Positions 35,256 to 47,317 of a DNA stretch of 64,000 nucleotides are shown piece by piece; positions within the stretch are counted from its first letter, which is position 1; every line of letters starts with the position of its first letter. Under the pieces are notes generated by a model, which did no database searches, was not told the origin of the DNA, and worked only from the letters and a program-made list of their open reading frames with translations. Origin of the DNA: Apium graveolens (taxonomy: Eukaryota > Streptophyta > Magnoliopsida > Apiales > Apiaceae); NCBI RefSeq assembly GCF_009905375.1, contig NC_133657.1:64420219-64484218 (forward strand), given 5' to 3'. Made by a program: the position numbers and the translations under genes.

Positions 35256-36897
35256 TGAAAGGAATATGTCCTAAGTCCAATCATGTATTAGGATTTAGGA
35301 ATAACTTTTTACGTAATCTGTTTTGATTTCATTGATATTAATAAAAGACTTGTTTTGTTTTTATTACGGGCTCTATCTATTTAAGTGTTTAAATAAGATA
35401 TACCATAGTTTAGAGTAAAGCTTTTTATGGATTATGATGAGATTATAATAGTGAGACCTAAAAGATGATAACTCTAAACTTAAATAGTTCCTGATCATAG
35501 GATTACTAACTAGTAATTAATAATCCGCAAAGATCGGTACATACTATGCTTGCTTCATTATGAAGGATGTCTGTTCTCATAGACATTTATATGGTGACAC
35601 TATAGCTAGTATGTAGGTGCTTATTATTGAATAAGTTCACTGAACATGACTCGCACAGCTGAACAACTGATGGAGTTCACTCACGTGTCAGCAGTTATTC
35701 ACATAGTGATAGTTGTACAAGTATCCTTAGACTTGAGGTCATCATAGTCATCTTGTGTACACTGAACTATGCTCTGGTTTAGTTCTTAGTCTCCAAGGAC
35801 AATTATTAGGGCTCTACTGGGTATAGGAATTTGTACACGAAGATAGTGTATGATCAATAAAGGATCTACCCCTTCCAGTGAAGGAAGCGAATGTTCAAGG
35901 CTGATCCACTTATGCTAGTTCAGGAATCTCTGGCCAGAGTGAATGAAATTAGAAAGGAGTTTCTAATTTGCATAGAACTAAGCATAGTAAATGGTAAGCA
36001 ATTGATTAAATTAGATAGGCTTGACACAAGATCCATGCCTTGTATTTAATCAGGACATTGTAGGGTAGAAGGAGTTTATTGTATGGTAACTATTCACTGA
36101 ATAGGTTCTTGGTATTCTAAGCAGTGAATTCGTATTATCCGGATAGTCGCGATATGCTGAGAAGTATCCCTCACGATGTAGAATAAATATGATTAATTAA
36201 TTAATCATATTTAATAAATTAGAGAATTTATATAAATAATGATAAAATAGTTTTTTTATTATTTATTTCTACTACCGGCTTAATATTGAACCTACAGGGT
36301 CACACCATAAAAAGAAAATGATTTAATGGTGGAGGAATTAATTAATAATGGCTAATTATTATTTACTTATGAAATAAATAATTAATTGACAAATTTAATA
36401 ATTGATTAAATGAGATTTAATTGATTATAAATTAATTAAGAAAAGTTCTTAATATTATTAATTAAATCAAGAGAGAGAATTATTTCTAAAGTGTTTAGAA
36501 AAAGGATTAATAATTAAAAAATGTTTTAATTATTAATGAGAATAATAAATGGGTTAATAATAATAATATTTTATGGGAAAATTTCAGCTGAAAATTTGGC
36601 CTATAAATATACTATTATAAACGCTATTTTCATTCTAACCCAAAAAACCCAAAAGTTTTTAGAAAACCTAATTTTCTCCACCTCCTCCTCCTCCTTAACG
36701 TCGTTTTCTTGGTGGATACCGGTGGAGTGCTTCACGTTTGAGGAGCAGCTGCTAAGGATCTCCGATCGTTGCTTTTGGATCGCTATTAAAGGTTAGTAAT
36801 CGATTCATATATTTTAATCACGATTTATATGCTTTTATTTGGATTTTATATGTGTAAAAGTGTTTTACCATGCCTCCGCTGCGATTAAAATCCAACA
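35256..36897 (+). repeat. 3' LTR of A3
   Basis: 1642 bp, exactly 22 bp shorter than its 5' partner because of the same block loss seen in the A2 3' LTR (near 36465). It shares the distinct A3-type U5 with the 5' LTR. Confidence 0.95.
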
Positions 36898-36951
36898 CGT
36901 ACGGCCCTCGGTACGATCCTCTCCTGAATTATTCCTTCTCTTTGGTGCCAT
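36898..36951 (-). pseudogene. B gag N-terminal 18 codons
   Basis: ATG at 36951 opens a basic N-terminus (MAPKRRNNSGED) that runs to the A3 target duplication. Removing A3 and one copy of CGTAC restores the frame into 28904, which fixes the true gag start. The position, about 450 bp after the B primer site, fits. Confidence 0.82.
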
Positions 36952-37402
36952 TATTCTAGTAAGAAAATAAGCAACATATATAATAATATGTCAAGCATTG
37001 TGTCAAATATGTAGCAATTCTTTAGTATATCAAAATTTTCAAGCATTATCTCTTCTCAAAATATCATAAACTTGCTACCATATTAACACAAGTGACATGA
37101 TTATCACATAATCCTGCTTATTATCTCAAGAATAATAACACAAAGAAAAATGATGAAAAATTATCCAAACCTCTTAAACCCTTGCTCAAAATCTCAAATA
37201 AACCAACAAACAGTGGATAGGGTTGCAGTACAAAGGCCTAAGGCTAAACGCAAAACAAGGAACCTAAACAACTTAACTATAACCCAGCCCAATAACCTAA
37301 ATTTAACCATATAAGAGTTAAACTACACGCACCTATCTTATGTGATCTTCCTATGACTCATCTATGACAATCATAAGCCTATTTCAGTGACCATAACCTG
37401 TA
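36952..37402 (-). other. B untranslated leader
   Basis: About 450 bp between the B primer site and gag. AT-rich, no ORF or repeat seen. Confidence 0.7.
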
Positions 37403-37414
37403 GCTCTGATACCA
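37403..37414 (-). other. Primer binding site of B
   Basis: The minus strand reads TGGTATCAGAGC three bases after the LTR end: a perfect initiator Met type site. Confidence 0.9.
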
Positions 37415-40400
37415 ACCTGTGACGCCCTCCAAACCCGGGGCATAGATTTGGGGGTCACAAGCCACTAAACTATAATAAAATAATCACACCGGAATTATAT
37501 AATAAATATGACCCCGTGCATGCAACTGGATCGATCACAGGTTAGAGTATGGAACGGGCACTAATACAAACCAACTGTTATTACAAACCATAAGTCTAAT
37601 TAGTTTTACAATTTATTCAAATTTTATTACAAACCTCTAGACTACTTAAGCGTCCCATGTAATATCCCATATTTTCAAATATTATTATTATTATTATTAT
37701 TTGGAATTGTTTATGTAATTTTATGTGAATTTTAGTGAATTATATGATAATTGGAATTGATGTTTGGGTGTTTATATGTGATATTATTTAAGTATTTGAA
37801 TTTTTATATGTCCAGAATAAAATATATATAATTGTGATATTTTTTTGGTAATTTTTGGATTGTTATATGATTTTATAATGATTTATAAATTTATTAATTA
37901 TTTTCTGAGTAATTACAAAATTATTTTATAAAGCCGGGAATCGTCCAACTTCAACCGTTTTTACGTTCTTACTACCCGAAACTCTTCTGAAAACTCCTTC
38001 CTAACATAATCTGGTAATTCAGGACATTTTTCGTGTTTTGACTTTTTCGATCCGGATTACGGTTTGACCCGTGCGCGGCCCGGCGCAAGATTTTCGGTAC
38101 GAAAACCATTTTGATAAATCAACAAAACCCGTATTCTCGAGAGATGGGATATTTTTACATTATTTTCGTATATAGTATTTTATGAAAAGCTCGGTTTTGA
38201 TAATTATCCAAATATGGTATTAAATTGTATCGTTTTTATAGTTACTTAGCGGCTAAGTAATCTATTTTTGGATCGTTTTGCAGTTACTTAACGGCTAAAC
38301 AACTAATTTAACGATCCAAAACGATCCAGAACGAACCAATATTCCGTAAATATAAATATCATATTTCTTATTTCATTTTATTCGTTTATTCATTTACAAC
38401 CAGTAAAAAAATACAGTAAATACAGAGAAAAACCCTAGATTCCGATACGTTCCTGAAAATCAAACGTGCAAACGAAGGCGTTACCGAACTCCGATTCATG
38501 CGTGCGATATATGAAAACGAAGCTCTCGGAATATAGAATAAGAATCAATCATCAGTTTTTCCCCATAAATCAAGGTATTTTTCTGATTTAATTATTTTAA
38601 TTCGAATTAATTATTGATTAAAATATGAATTTTTGTTCTTGATGTTGTTTGTGTGATTTGATGCTAGAATCTTGTAGATAATCTTGTCCTGGTCATTTTG
38701 GTATATTATATGACTGATTTGGAGTTTAATAACATGTTCAAATTGTTGTTTGATTCTCGGATTTTTAAAATTAGGGTTTATAGCTATGAATATTTTCAAT
38801 TGAAAATTGGGCGTTTATTTGTTAAGGGTTATTAGCTTAAATCGATTACACCAATGAATAGATCGTTAAAAAACGAATCGATTGGTACCCGTGGCTTGAA
38901 CGGAGGATTCACGGAATGACTTGGCCGGAAAATAGAGTACGGCGGTGACGGAAACTTTGATCAAGTTTTCCGGTCGATTTGCTAATTATTTGATAATTTT
39001 GATCTTGCAATCGTGTTTCTAGTATCGAGCAAAGTATTTGCTGTTATTTTGATGAATTTTTGGGCATGCTTGCAGTCGCCGGAAAAACCTTGGTGGCCGC
39101 CGTTAATGGCGGCCGGCCACCGGAGAAGATGACCGGGGACGAAGACGGTAAATTACCGTTTAACCCCTATAGTTTTATTAGTCTTGCATTTCAGTCCCTG
39201 AGACTTTAAAAAATTTCAAAAACTGGATTTCTGTTTTATTATTTTCAGAAATTATATTTTCTTTTTCTAATAATTTCAGAAATTGATTTTTTTTTAAAAA
39301 AAAAAATTCAAAAATTCATTATTTATTTTCTGAAAATTATTTTTAATTCTAAAATAAATCTTAATTAATTAATTAATTTTAGTTTTTAATTAATTATTTA
39401 ATTAGTCAATTAATTTAAATATTAATTGATTGATTAATTTAATTAGTTATTAATTAAATTTAATTGATTATTTAATTAGATTTAATTATTTATTTTTGAT
39501 TTAAAAATTCTGAAAAATAGTTTCGAGCTTTAAAATATTATTTTAAATTATTTTCAAGACTCGGTAATTATTATAAAATTATTTTAAAGTCAGATTCGGG
39601 TGTTCAAGCCCTATTATTTAATTATAAAATAATTCGAAAACCCGTTTTAATTCCGTAAAATATTCAAAAAATCATATTAAATAAACCGTTCGCCCGTTTA
39701 ATACGAAACGAACGAGTATAGACTCAGAAAAATATTTTGCTTTCAATAAAAATACTTTCGAGGCCCAAACCCTTTTGTTTCGAAAGGTCGCTTGTTTTGT
39801 AAATCGATTCTGAGTCGCATAGTGACTGAAAATCATATTTTTGACCTGATTTTAGTTTTAAACATACCAAGTCGAACCTTTTGACAAACCGAGTTATGTG
39901 TTATATGAATTATGTGATATGTCAGTTATATATTTACGTGCTATGTGAATTACGTGTGTACGTGGGTCAAGAGTCCTGTGTTTGGCTGTTATAATTATGT
40001 GCGGGCTATCGTATGGGTAGACGATAGGATTTTGACGCACAGTTCGTCGAGTAGTTATCGTTTAGACGATTAAAGTGTGATCTCTTAATTATAGATTCGT
40101 GTCTTTCAAGACGATCAGTACCAGATGGAATGGATGACGGCTAGAGTTGAATAGTATGGAATATTGAGTTGCATCACTGCATGAGCGGCAGATCAAAGAT
40201 TTAGCGAAGTAAAAGACGGTGATGTTTTGAGGCAGAATGTCAGAATAGATGCGTCATTGCGAGTGTGACTAAATGCTAAAAAAACCCAAAGGCATGTATC
40301 CTTATCATCACTTATTGTTCAAGTGATATTTATTTTGAATCCTATTCTGCAAATATTGTTTTCCTTATTCTCAGTTCAGAATAGATAAATATTTTACATA

Positions 40401-41017
40401 TCGCTGAATTAAATGATTCTATTTATGCAAGTAACCTCTGCTATTCTATGTTCAGAATAGTTAAATGTTTTACTTATCAAATAACTGGAATTATAAATAT
40501 TTTGGATTTTGAGAAAGATGATTTTGTTGCGAGGATTTCTGCCCAAGTGAATGGGGGAATAAAATTATTTAGGATGTCGATTGATTCAGCTCCTTTTTCA
40601 ACAAAAAAGGTTTTTAAGATTGGAATGGTTACTGGTTACTGGTTACATCATAGGTGATCGAGATATCGGTCCAGCTGTAATATCTTTCAAAGAGAGTATA
40701 TGCCTTTTCGGGCGCCCTATAGGTACCGTATGACTGCGGGATACGGGTAGTACCTATACTTACAGTATGGCTGCAGAATACTGGTGTTGTTTCGCGACTG
40801 ATCATCGGAAACAACATGAAATTTAATTGGTTACAATCTAAATTGATATCTAAATTTCTTTATTGTGCTGATAATTATAGAATAAATGATTTATCAACTG
40901 ATTCTCTTTTGGATTAAAGGTGAAATGCGGTTTTGATTCAGTTTCTGATTTATGCTGATACTTACTTTGTTGTTAAATATCAAAGGTGGTATTAGTATAG
41001 ATGATTCATGTTGACTT

Positions 41018-42691
41018 TCTTGGATTTTTAAACGCAGCGGGGGCATGGCAAAACACTTTTACACATACAAAATCCAAATAAAAGCATACAGATCATGAAT
41101 AAAAATTCGAGGGATCGAATCTAACCTTTTAAAATAATTCGGAGACAACGATCAGAGATCCTTAGCAGTTGCTCCTCAAGTGTGAAGCACTCCACCGGTA
41201 TCCACCAAGAAAAAGATGTTAAGGAGGAGGAAGGAGGTGGAGAGAATTGGGTTTTCCAAACTTTTTGGGTTTTCGGGTTCTATGTGGGTTCAAATGAAAT
41301 AGGGTCTATAATAGTGTATTTATAGGCAAAATTTTCAGCTGAAATTTTCCCATAAATATTATTATTATTATCCCATTTATTATTCTCATTAATAATTAAA
41401 ACACCTTTTAATCATTAATCCTTTTTCTAAACACTTTAGAAATAATTCTCTCTCTTGATTTAATTTCCAAAAATTAAATCCTTTAATTAATAATATTAAG
41501 AACTTTTCTTAATTAATTTATAATCAATTAAATCTCATTTAATCAATTATTAAATTTGCCAATTAATTATTTATTTCACAAATAAATAATTATTAGCCAT
41601 TATTAATTAATTCCTCCACCATTAAATCATTCTCTTTTTATGGTGTGACCCTGTAGGTTCAATATTAAGCCGGTAGTAGAAATAAATAATAATAAAACTA
41701 TTTTATCATTATTTATATAAATTCTCTAATTTATTAAATATGATTAATTAATTAATCACATTTATTCTACATCGTGAGGGATACTTCTCAGCATATCGCG
41801 ACTATCTGGATAATATGAATTCACTGCTTAGAATACCAAGAACCTATTCAGTGAATAGTTACCGTACAATAAACTCCTTCTAGCCTACAATGTCCCGATT
41901 AAATACAAGGCATGGATCTCGTGTCAAGCCTATCTAATTCAATCACTTGCTTACCATTTACTATGCGTAGTTCTACGCAAATTAGAAACTCCTTTCTAAT
42001 TTCATTCACTCTGGCCAGAGATTCCTGAACTAGCATAAGTGGATCAGCCTTGAACATTCGCTTCCTTCACTGGAAGGGGTAGATCCTTTATTGATAATAC
42101 ACTATCTTCGTGTACAAATTTCTATACCCAGAAGAGCCCTAATAATTGTCCCTGGAGACTAAGAACTAAACCAAAGCATAGTTCAGTGTACACAAGATGA
42201 CTATGATGACCTCAAGTCTAAGGATACTTATACAACTATCACTATGTGAACAACTGCTGACACGTGAGTGAACTCCATCAGTTGTTCAGCTGTGCGAGTC
42301 ATGTTCAGTGAACTTATTCCATAATAAGCACCTACATACTAGCTATAGTGTCACCACACAAATGTCTATGAGAACAGACATCCTTCATAATGAAGCAAGC
42401 ATAGTATGTACCAATCTATGCGGATTATTAATTACCAATTAGTAATCCTACGACCAGGAACTATTTAAGTTTAGAGTTATCATCTTTTTAGGTCTCACTA
42501 TTATGATCTCATCATAATCCATAAAAAGCTTTACTCTAAACTATGGTATATCTTATTTAAACACTTAAATAGATAAAGCCCGTAATAAAAACAAAACAAG
42601 TCTTTATTAATATCAATGAAATCAAAATAGATTATATAAAAGTTATTCCTAAATCCTAATACACGATTGGACTTAGGACATATTCCTTTCA
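41018..42691 (-). repeat. 3' LTR of A4
   Basis: 1674 bp, aligned without gaps to 47318-48991. No gene. Confidence 0.93.
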
Positions 42692-42704
42692 ATCTCCCAC
42701 TTGT

Positions 42705-44520
42705 ACTAAAGCCAATCACTCTGGTATCTAATACCCATCTTGACGATCAAAGGGACTTTCATAAAGTAGCTTTGTGAGTGGGTCTGCTATGTTGTTATGT
42801 GTGTCAACTCTAATTCAATACAATATAAGAAATGTTACCGCGCTCCCACTAACCCTTTTGTAGACGCATGGTTCATCTGCGTTTTTGATAAAATCAAACT
42901 CTTTGATTGTCTCATCAAAACGAATGTTCCATCTTTCGAGAAGCTTGCTTTAAACCACATATGGTTCGCAGCAGCTTACACACTAGGTTTTCATTTCCCT
43001 TGGAAAGAAAACCATCTGGCCATCTGCCAGATTTCATAGTCGCAGTAAGCAGCATTCGCAAGCAAAATCCGAACTGACTTTAACAGGGCTACATGTAAAA
43101 GGTTTTATCAAAGTCAATCCATTGCCTTTGTTTGAATCCTTTTGCCATAATCCTGACCTTAAAGGTCTCCACCTGGCCATCTGCTATAATCTATCTTTTG
43201 TATACCGTATACATAGATTCCATTCTGGATTTCACGGCACTATGCCATTTCTCTAAGTCAACACTACTCATAGCCTCATTATAGGTTAAAGGGTCGTCAT
43301 CATCATTGATCGACAACTCATTGTCATTCTCAATGACAAGGCCATATTACCTCTCAGGTTGGCGAGACACTCTCCCTGACCTATGAATGGGCTGTTCCAC
43401 AAAAGTTTGTTCAGTCAGAACAGGTGTTTCCACTTGATCCGTAGTAGTTTGTGCTTCTTGAACTTCATCAAGTTCAATTTTGCTCCCACTGTTTCCTTCA
43501 AGGATAAACTCCTTTTCCAAGAAGGTAGCATGTCTGGAGACAAACACCCGATGATCAGTGTAAAAGTAATACCCTAAAGTCTCTTTAGGATATCCCACAA
43601 AACTACATTTTACGGATCGATATTCCAGCTTATTTGGGTCAACTTACTTGACATAAGCTGGACATCCCCAAATCTTAACGTGTTTAAGACTCGGTTTCCT
43701 TTCTTTCCATATCTCATACGGAGTTTGAGGAACAGATTGGGAAAGCACCTTATTCAGTAAATATGCTGAGGTTTCCAATGCATAACCCCATAGGAATACT
43801 GGAAGAATTGCATAGCTCATCATGGACCGAACTATGTCTAACAAAGTTCGATTTCTCCTTTCAGATACCAATCTGGAGGCGTCCACTGGGAGACTATACC
43901 ATTTACTTTGAGATAATCTAGAAACACTCCATTAAAGTATTCACCACCTCGATCTGATCGAAGAGTTATAATACTATGTTTGTTTGTTTCTCCACTTCAT
44001 ACTTATATTCTTTGAACTTTTCAAAGGCCTCAGACTTGTGTTTCATCAAACACATATCCGAATCCAGATCTATCATCTATGAAAGTAATGAAGTATGAAA
44101 ATCCACCCATGGCTTGCGTAGACATTGGTCCACATACATCTGTGTGTACCATTCCTAGCAAATCTGCAGCCCTCTCTCCATGTCAACTAAATGTAGACTG
44201 CAGTGCCACTATGAAGTGAGATTTTCATCATCCCTTTTCTTTTATTAGTTTGTTCAATCTGAAGTAAATTATGTCACATTTATACAGACCATTATTTAAA
44301 GTACCACATCCATAAAGAATATTATCTCTAAGAATAGAACATTCATTATTCTCAATAATAAATGAAAATCCAGCCAAGTCTAACATGGGAATAATATTCC
44401 TCACAATCGAGGGAACAAAATAACAATTATTTCAAACAATAGTCTTGCCCGTAGGCATATGTAAATGAAATGATTCTACATCTTCAGCAGCAACTCTTGC
44501 ACCATTTCCCATCAGTAGAA
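42705..44520 (-). pseudogene. A4 pol remnant
   Basis: Fragments of integrase and RT (for example 43886-43644 and 43598-43347) with the same deletion junctions as A1 and A2: zinc finger near 44210, pre-SERRNR near 43875, RT near 43205, RT palm near 43025, and YVDD to RNase H near 42815. The polypurine tract 42704-42692 follows. Confidence 0.86.
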
Positions 44521-45488
44521 TCACCTCCTCTTCTTCAAGAGTCCTACTTCTCCTTGGTCCCTGCAACAATTGCAGATATGAGAACCACAGGCGGTATCTA
44601 ATACCCAAGTAGAAATTTGACTTAATGACATATTCACTTCTATCATGAACATACCTGAATCAGAAGCGGTAGTCTCACTACCCTTCTTCTTCTTCAATTC
44701 TGCAAGGTAAACCTTGCAGTTCCTCTTCCAGTGCCCCACCTTGTTACAGTGAAAGCAAACAACTTTGCTCTTGGGGTCTTTAGCTTTTGGTGGAACCGGC
44801 TTTTCTTCACCTACTTTCTTCTTCTTGGAAGAGTTCCTCTTCCTTTTCTTAGGATTGGAACCTTCACTAATTAGAAGAACAGAACTCTTCTTAGGGGAAA
44901 AATTCGATTCCGCAGTCTTCAACATGTTGTGGAGTTCAGGCAGGCTGACATCCAACTTATTCATGTAAAAGTTCACAACAAACTGTGAGAACGAACTCGG
45001 AAGCGATTGCAAGACCAAGTCTTGGCTCAGCTCCCCATCCATGTAAAACCAAGTTGTCCAAGACGTTCAATCAAATTGATCATCTTAAGTACATGGTCAT
45101 TCAGAGATGATCCCTCAGACATCCTACAACCGAACAAATCCTTCCATATCTCATATCGAGCTGTCCTCCCCGCCACATCATACAACTCTTGTAGATGCAT
45201 GAGGATAGTGTGATCATCCATATGCTCATGTTGCTTCTGTAGCTCAATGTTCATGGAAGCTAGCATGATTTATTGAGCAACATTTGCATCATCTATCCAC
45301 TTATGATACACAACATGTTCATCATTATGTGCATCATTAGCAGGTTCAGTAGGCTTAGGTGAGTCAATCACGTATTCCTACTTCTCAATCCTGAGAACAA
45401 TTCTCAAGTTTTGAAGCCAGTCAGCATAATTAGGACCAGTCAATTTGTGAGCATCTAGTATGCTCCTGAGTGATAGTGCAGAAGACAT
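44521..45488 (-). pseudogene. A4 gag, frameshifted
   Basis: Starts at ATG 45488 like A2 gag. A TAA near 45270 and a single-base loss near 45042 split it. The last 173 codons (45042-44521) keep the basic region, the CCHC knuckle and the [11 protein letters not shown] protease motif. It then ends in the same shifted basic tail as A2 (DQGEVGLLKKRR), so A2 and A4 share that frameshift by descent. Confidence 0.87.
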
Positions 45489-47304
45489 AACGTACAAAGT
45501 AAATCTGTTAATGATAAACACATAACAACACTTAGCAAATATTCGATTTCATTTCAAAACACTATATGAATCAGGTCTTTATTCATAAGTGGCTCCCACT
45601 AGTTTTCCTAATTTATTCAACCCCCTACGTGAAAAATTAAGCATTCATAATGCTAGTGGGAATAGGGATCCTACATTCCATTACACAACCCCGGCTGTGG
45701 CACGAAACACCATGTAATGTTCAATAGGCAGACAACTCTTGTCAATTACATCTAATGTTATTCCCTAATCAAACTTTAGCCTTTTGAATAATTGAGTCAC
45801 GGCTGTGGCACGACAAACTCAATATTCTAAGTCAAGTTTAACCCAACATTCCGTACAATTGAATCAGTCCCCAAAGGCCCACGGCAGTGGCACGTAAAGA
45901 CCTTTAGATTCTTATTCAATGTACACATCTCTATGTAATAGACAAGTATTTCTTATTTCGAAATCAAAGCCCTCGGCTGTGGCACGAAACGATAATGATT
46001 CAAAAATAAGAACTACTTTCTACCATGTTGGAAGGCTATGACCGACACAAGCCCGTTGTGTCATTGACCAATTACTACTTGAAATTATTTAATTTTAGAG
46101 GGATTATATTACGTTACAATCATAATCATATTATAAAGAGATTCTTCCTTTTAAATTAAATATTTCAAATCAATAATCAATAATCAGATGATTCCCAGAT
46201 CGGGTGGAGCATTGTCAAGAGGCGTCACTTAATAACCCTTTCTTACAGATAGAAATCTGTTGTTGACAGAATCATCCTTTCTCTCATATCGAAAATTCAT
46301 ATTCAATTACGTGTTTTATAAACACAAGAATCTCATGATTGTATTCATAATATTATTATTAAGGTTATGAAACAATTTCACTATACTAGGTTGTCTAACA
46401 AAGGCCTTATGTTTATTTAAGTTCACCTAAATCTATCATCGCATGATAAACTAAGCATATATCACATATATCAACATGAATAAACATCAAGGTAGGCATG
46501 TTACATCATCTAGAACATTAGTCTAAGCATTATACATCTCTATGTATCACATGAAGCATTTAAAAGCAATTAAAACAGTCAAAAACAACTTTAAAACACT
46601 TCATGGAAATATAAACAGTTCAAAACTTTTATATAAACTAAAATTTATCACTCCATTACATCCGTCTCGGAAAAACGAATCCAACGGTATATTGCACGCC
46701 TAAAACGGAGTTACAAAACTCCCAGAAAATCAATTTTAAAATCAATAGAAGGGCTGTAACGCATTACATGAACGCGTTACAAGCCCTGTAACGCATTCCG
46801 GTGATGCGTTACACCCCTTTTAAGCCATTAAAGGGTGTAACGCATTCTGTGAATGCGCCACAGGTGTGTAACGCATTCCCGGAATGCGTTACACCCCTAT
46901 TTTTTTTTTGTTTTTCAGCCGCCTGACAAGCTCCCGCACGGAATTCCGTGCCCTGACTTCTCTGATTCCGTGCACAACAGATGTAGCAGACAAGCACAGC
47001 AGTACAGATATACTGATAATACAAATATATATATATATAATTATACTTATTAAATTACGAATTTAATTACAAGAACTTCAAAAATTCATAATAAAAAATC
47101 TATACATCATAAAATTAAGAAAAAAAATACCCAGACGATCTACAACACTTGTAGAACCCAGATCAACATTCAAAATTATTCTGAGAAACGATTTCTCATC
47201 AGACAAAATTAATCCATAAAATAACTTGTAAAAATCATAATTAATTCATACAAGCACATAAAATTCTGAAATTTTTATCACAGATCTATATGCATACAAC
47301 CTAT
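45489..47304 (-). other. A4 untranslated leader
   Basis: Same layout as A1 and A2. Four CGTGCYACAGCCG-type motifs (reverse complement at about 45692, 45799, 45882 and 45974) and a palindrome array at 46754-46894. No gene supported. Confidence 0.75.
46754..46894 (-). repeat. Palindrome array in A4 leader
   Basis: Head-to-head GTAACGCATTCC and GGAATGCGTTAC variants as in the other three copies. Confidence 0.87.
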
Positions 47305-47316
47305 GCTCTGATACCA
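47305..47316 (-). other. Primer binding site of A4
   Basis: The minus strand reads TGGTATCAGAGC, one base after the 5' LTR. Confidence 0.92.
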
Positions 47317-47317
47317 T

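Larger units (their letters stand above)
28905..36897 (+). mobile_element. Copia element A3, pol intact but gag and primer site deleted
   Basis: A 7993 bp plus-strand insertion with a perfect duplication CGTAC at 28900-28904 and 36898-36902, in codon 18-19 of B gag. 5' LTR 28905-30568, leader fragment, gag-pol frame 31981-35235, polypurine tract 35243-35255, 3' LTR 35256-36897. No TGGTATCAGAGC follows the 5' LTR; about 430 bp of leader including the primer site is gone compared with A2. Its U5 differs from A1, A2 and A4, so it is a separate subfamily within the same family. Confidence 0.95.

Noticed and set aside
46809..47066. Small open frames in the A4 leader near the palindromes
   Set aside because: Not conserved in the equivalent places of A1 and A2, and without recognisable features.
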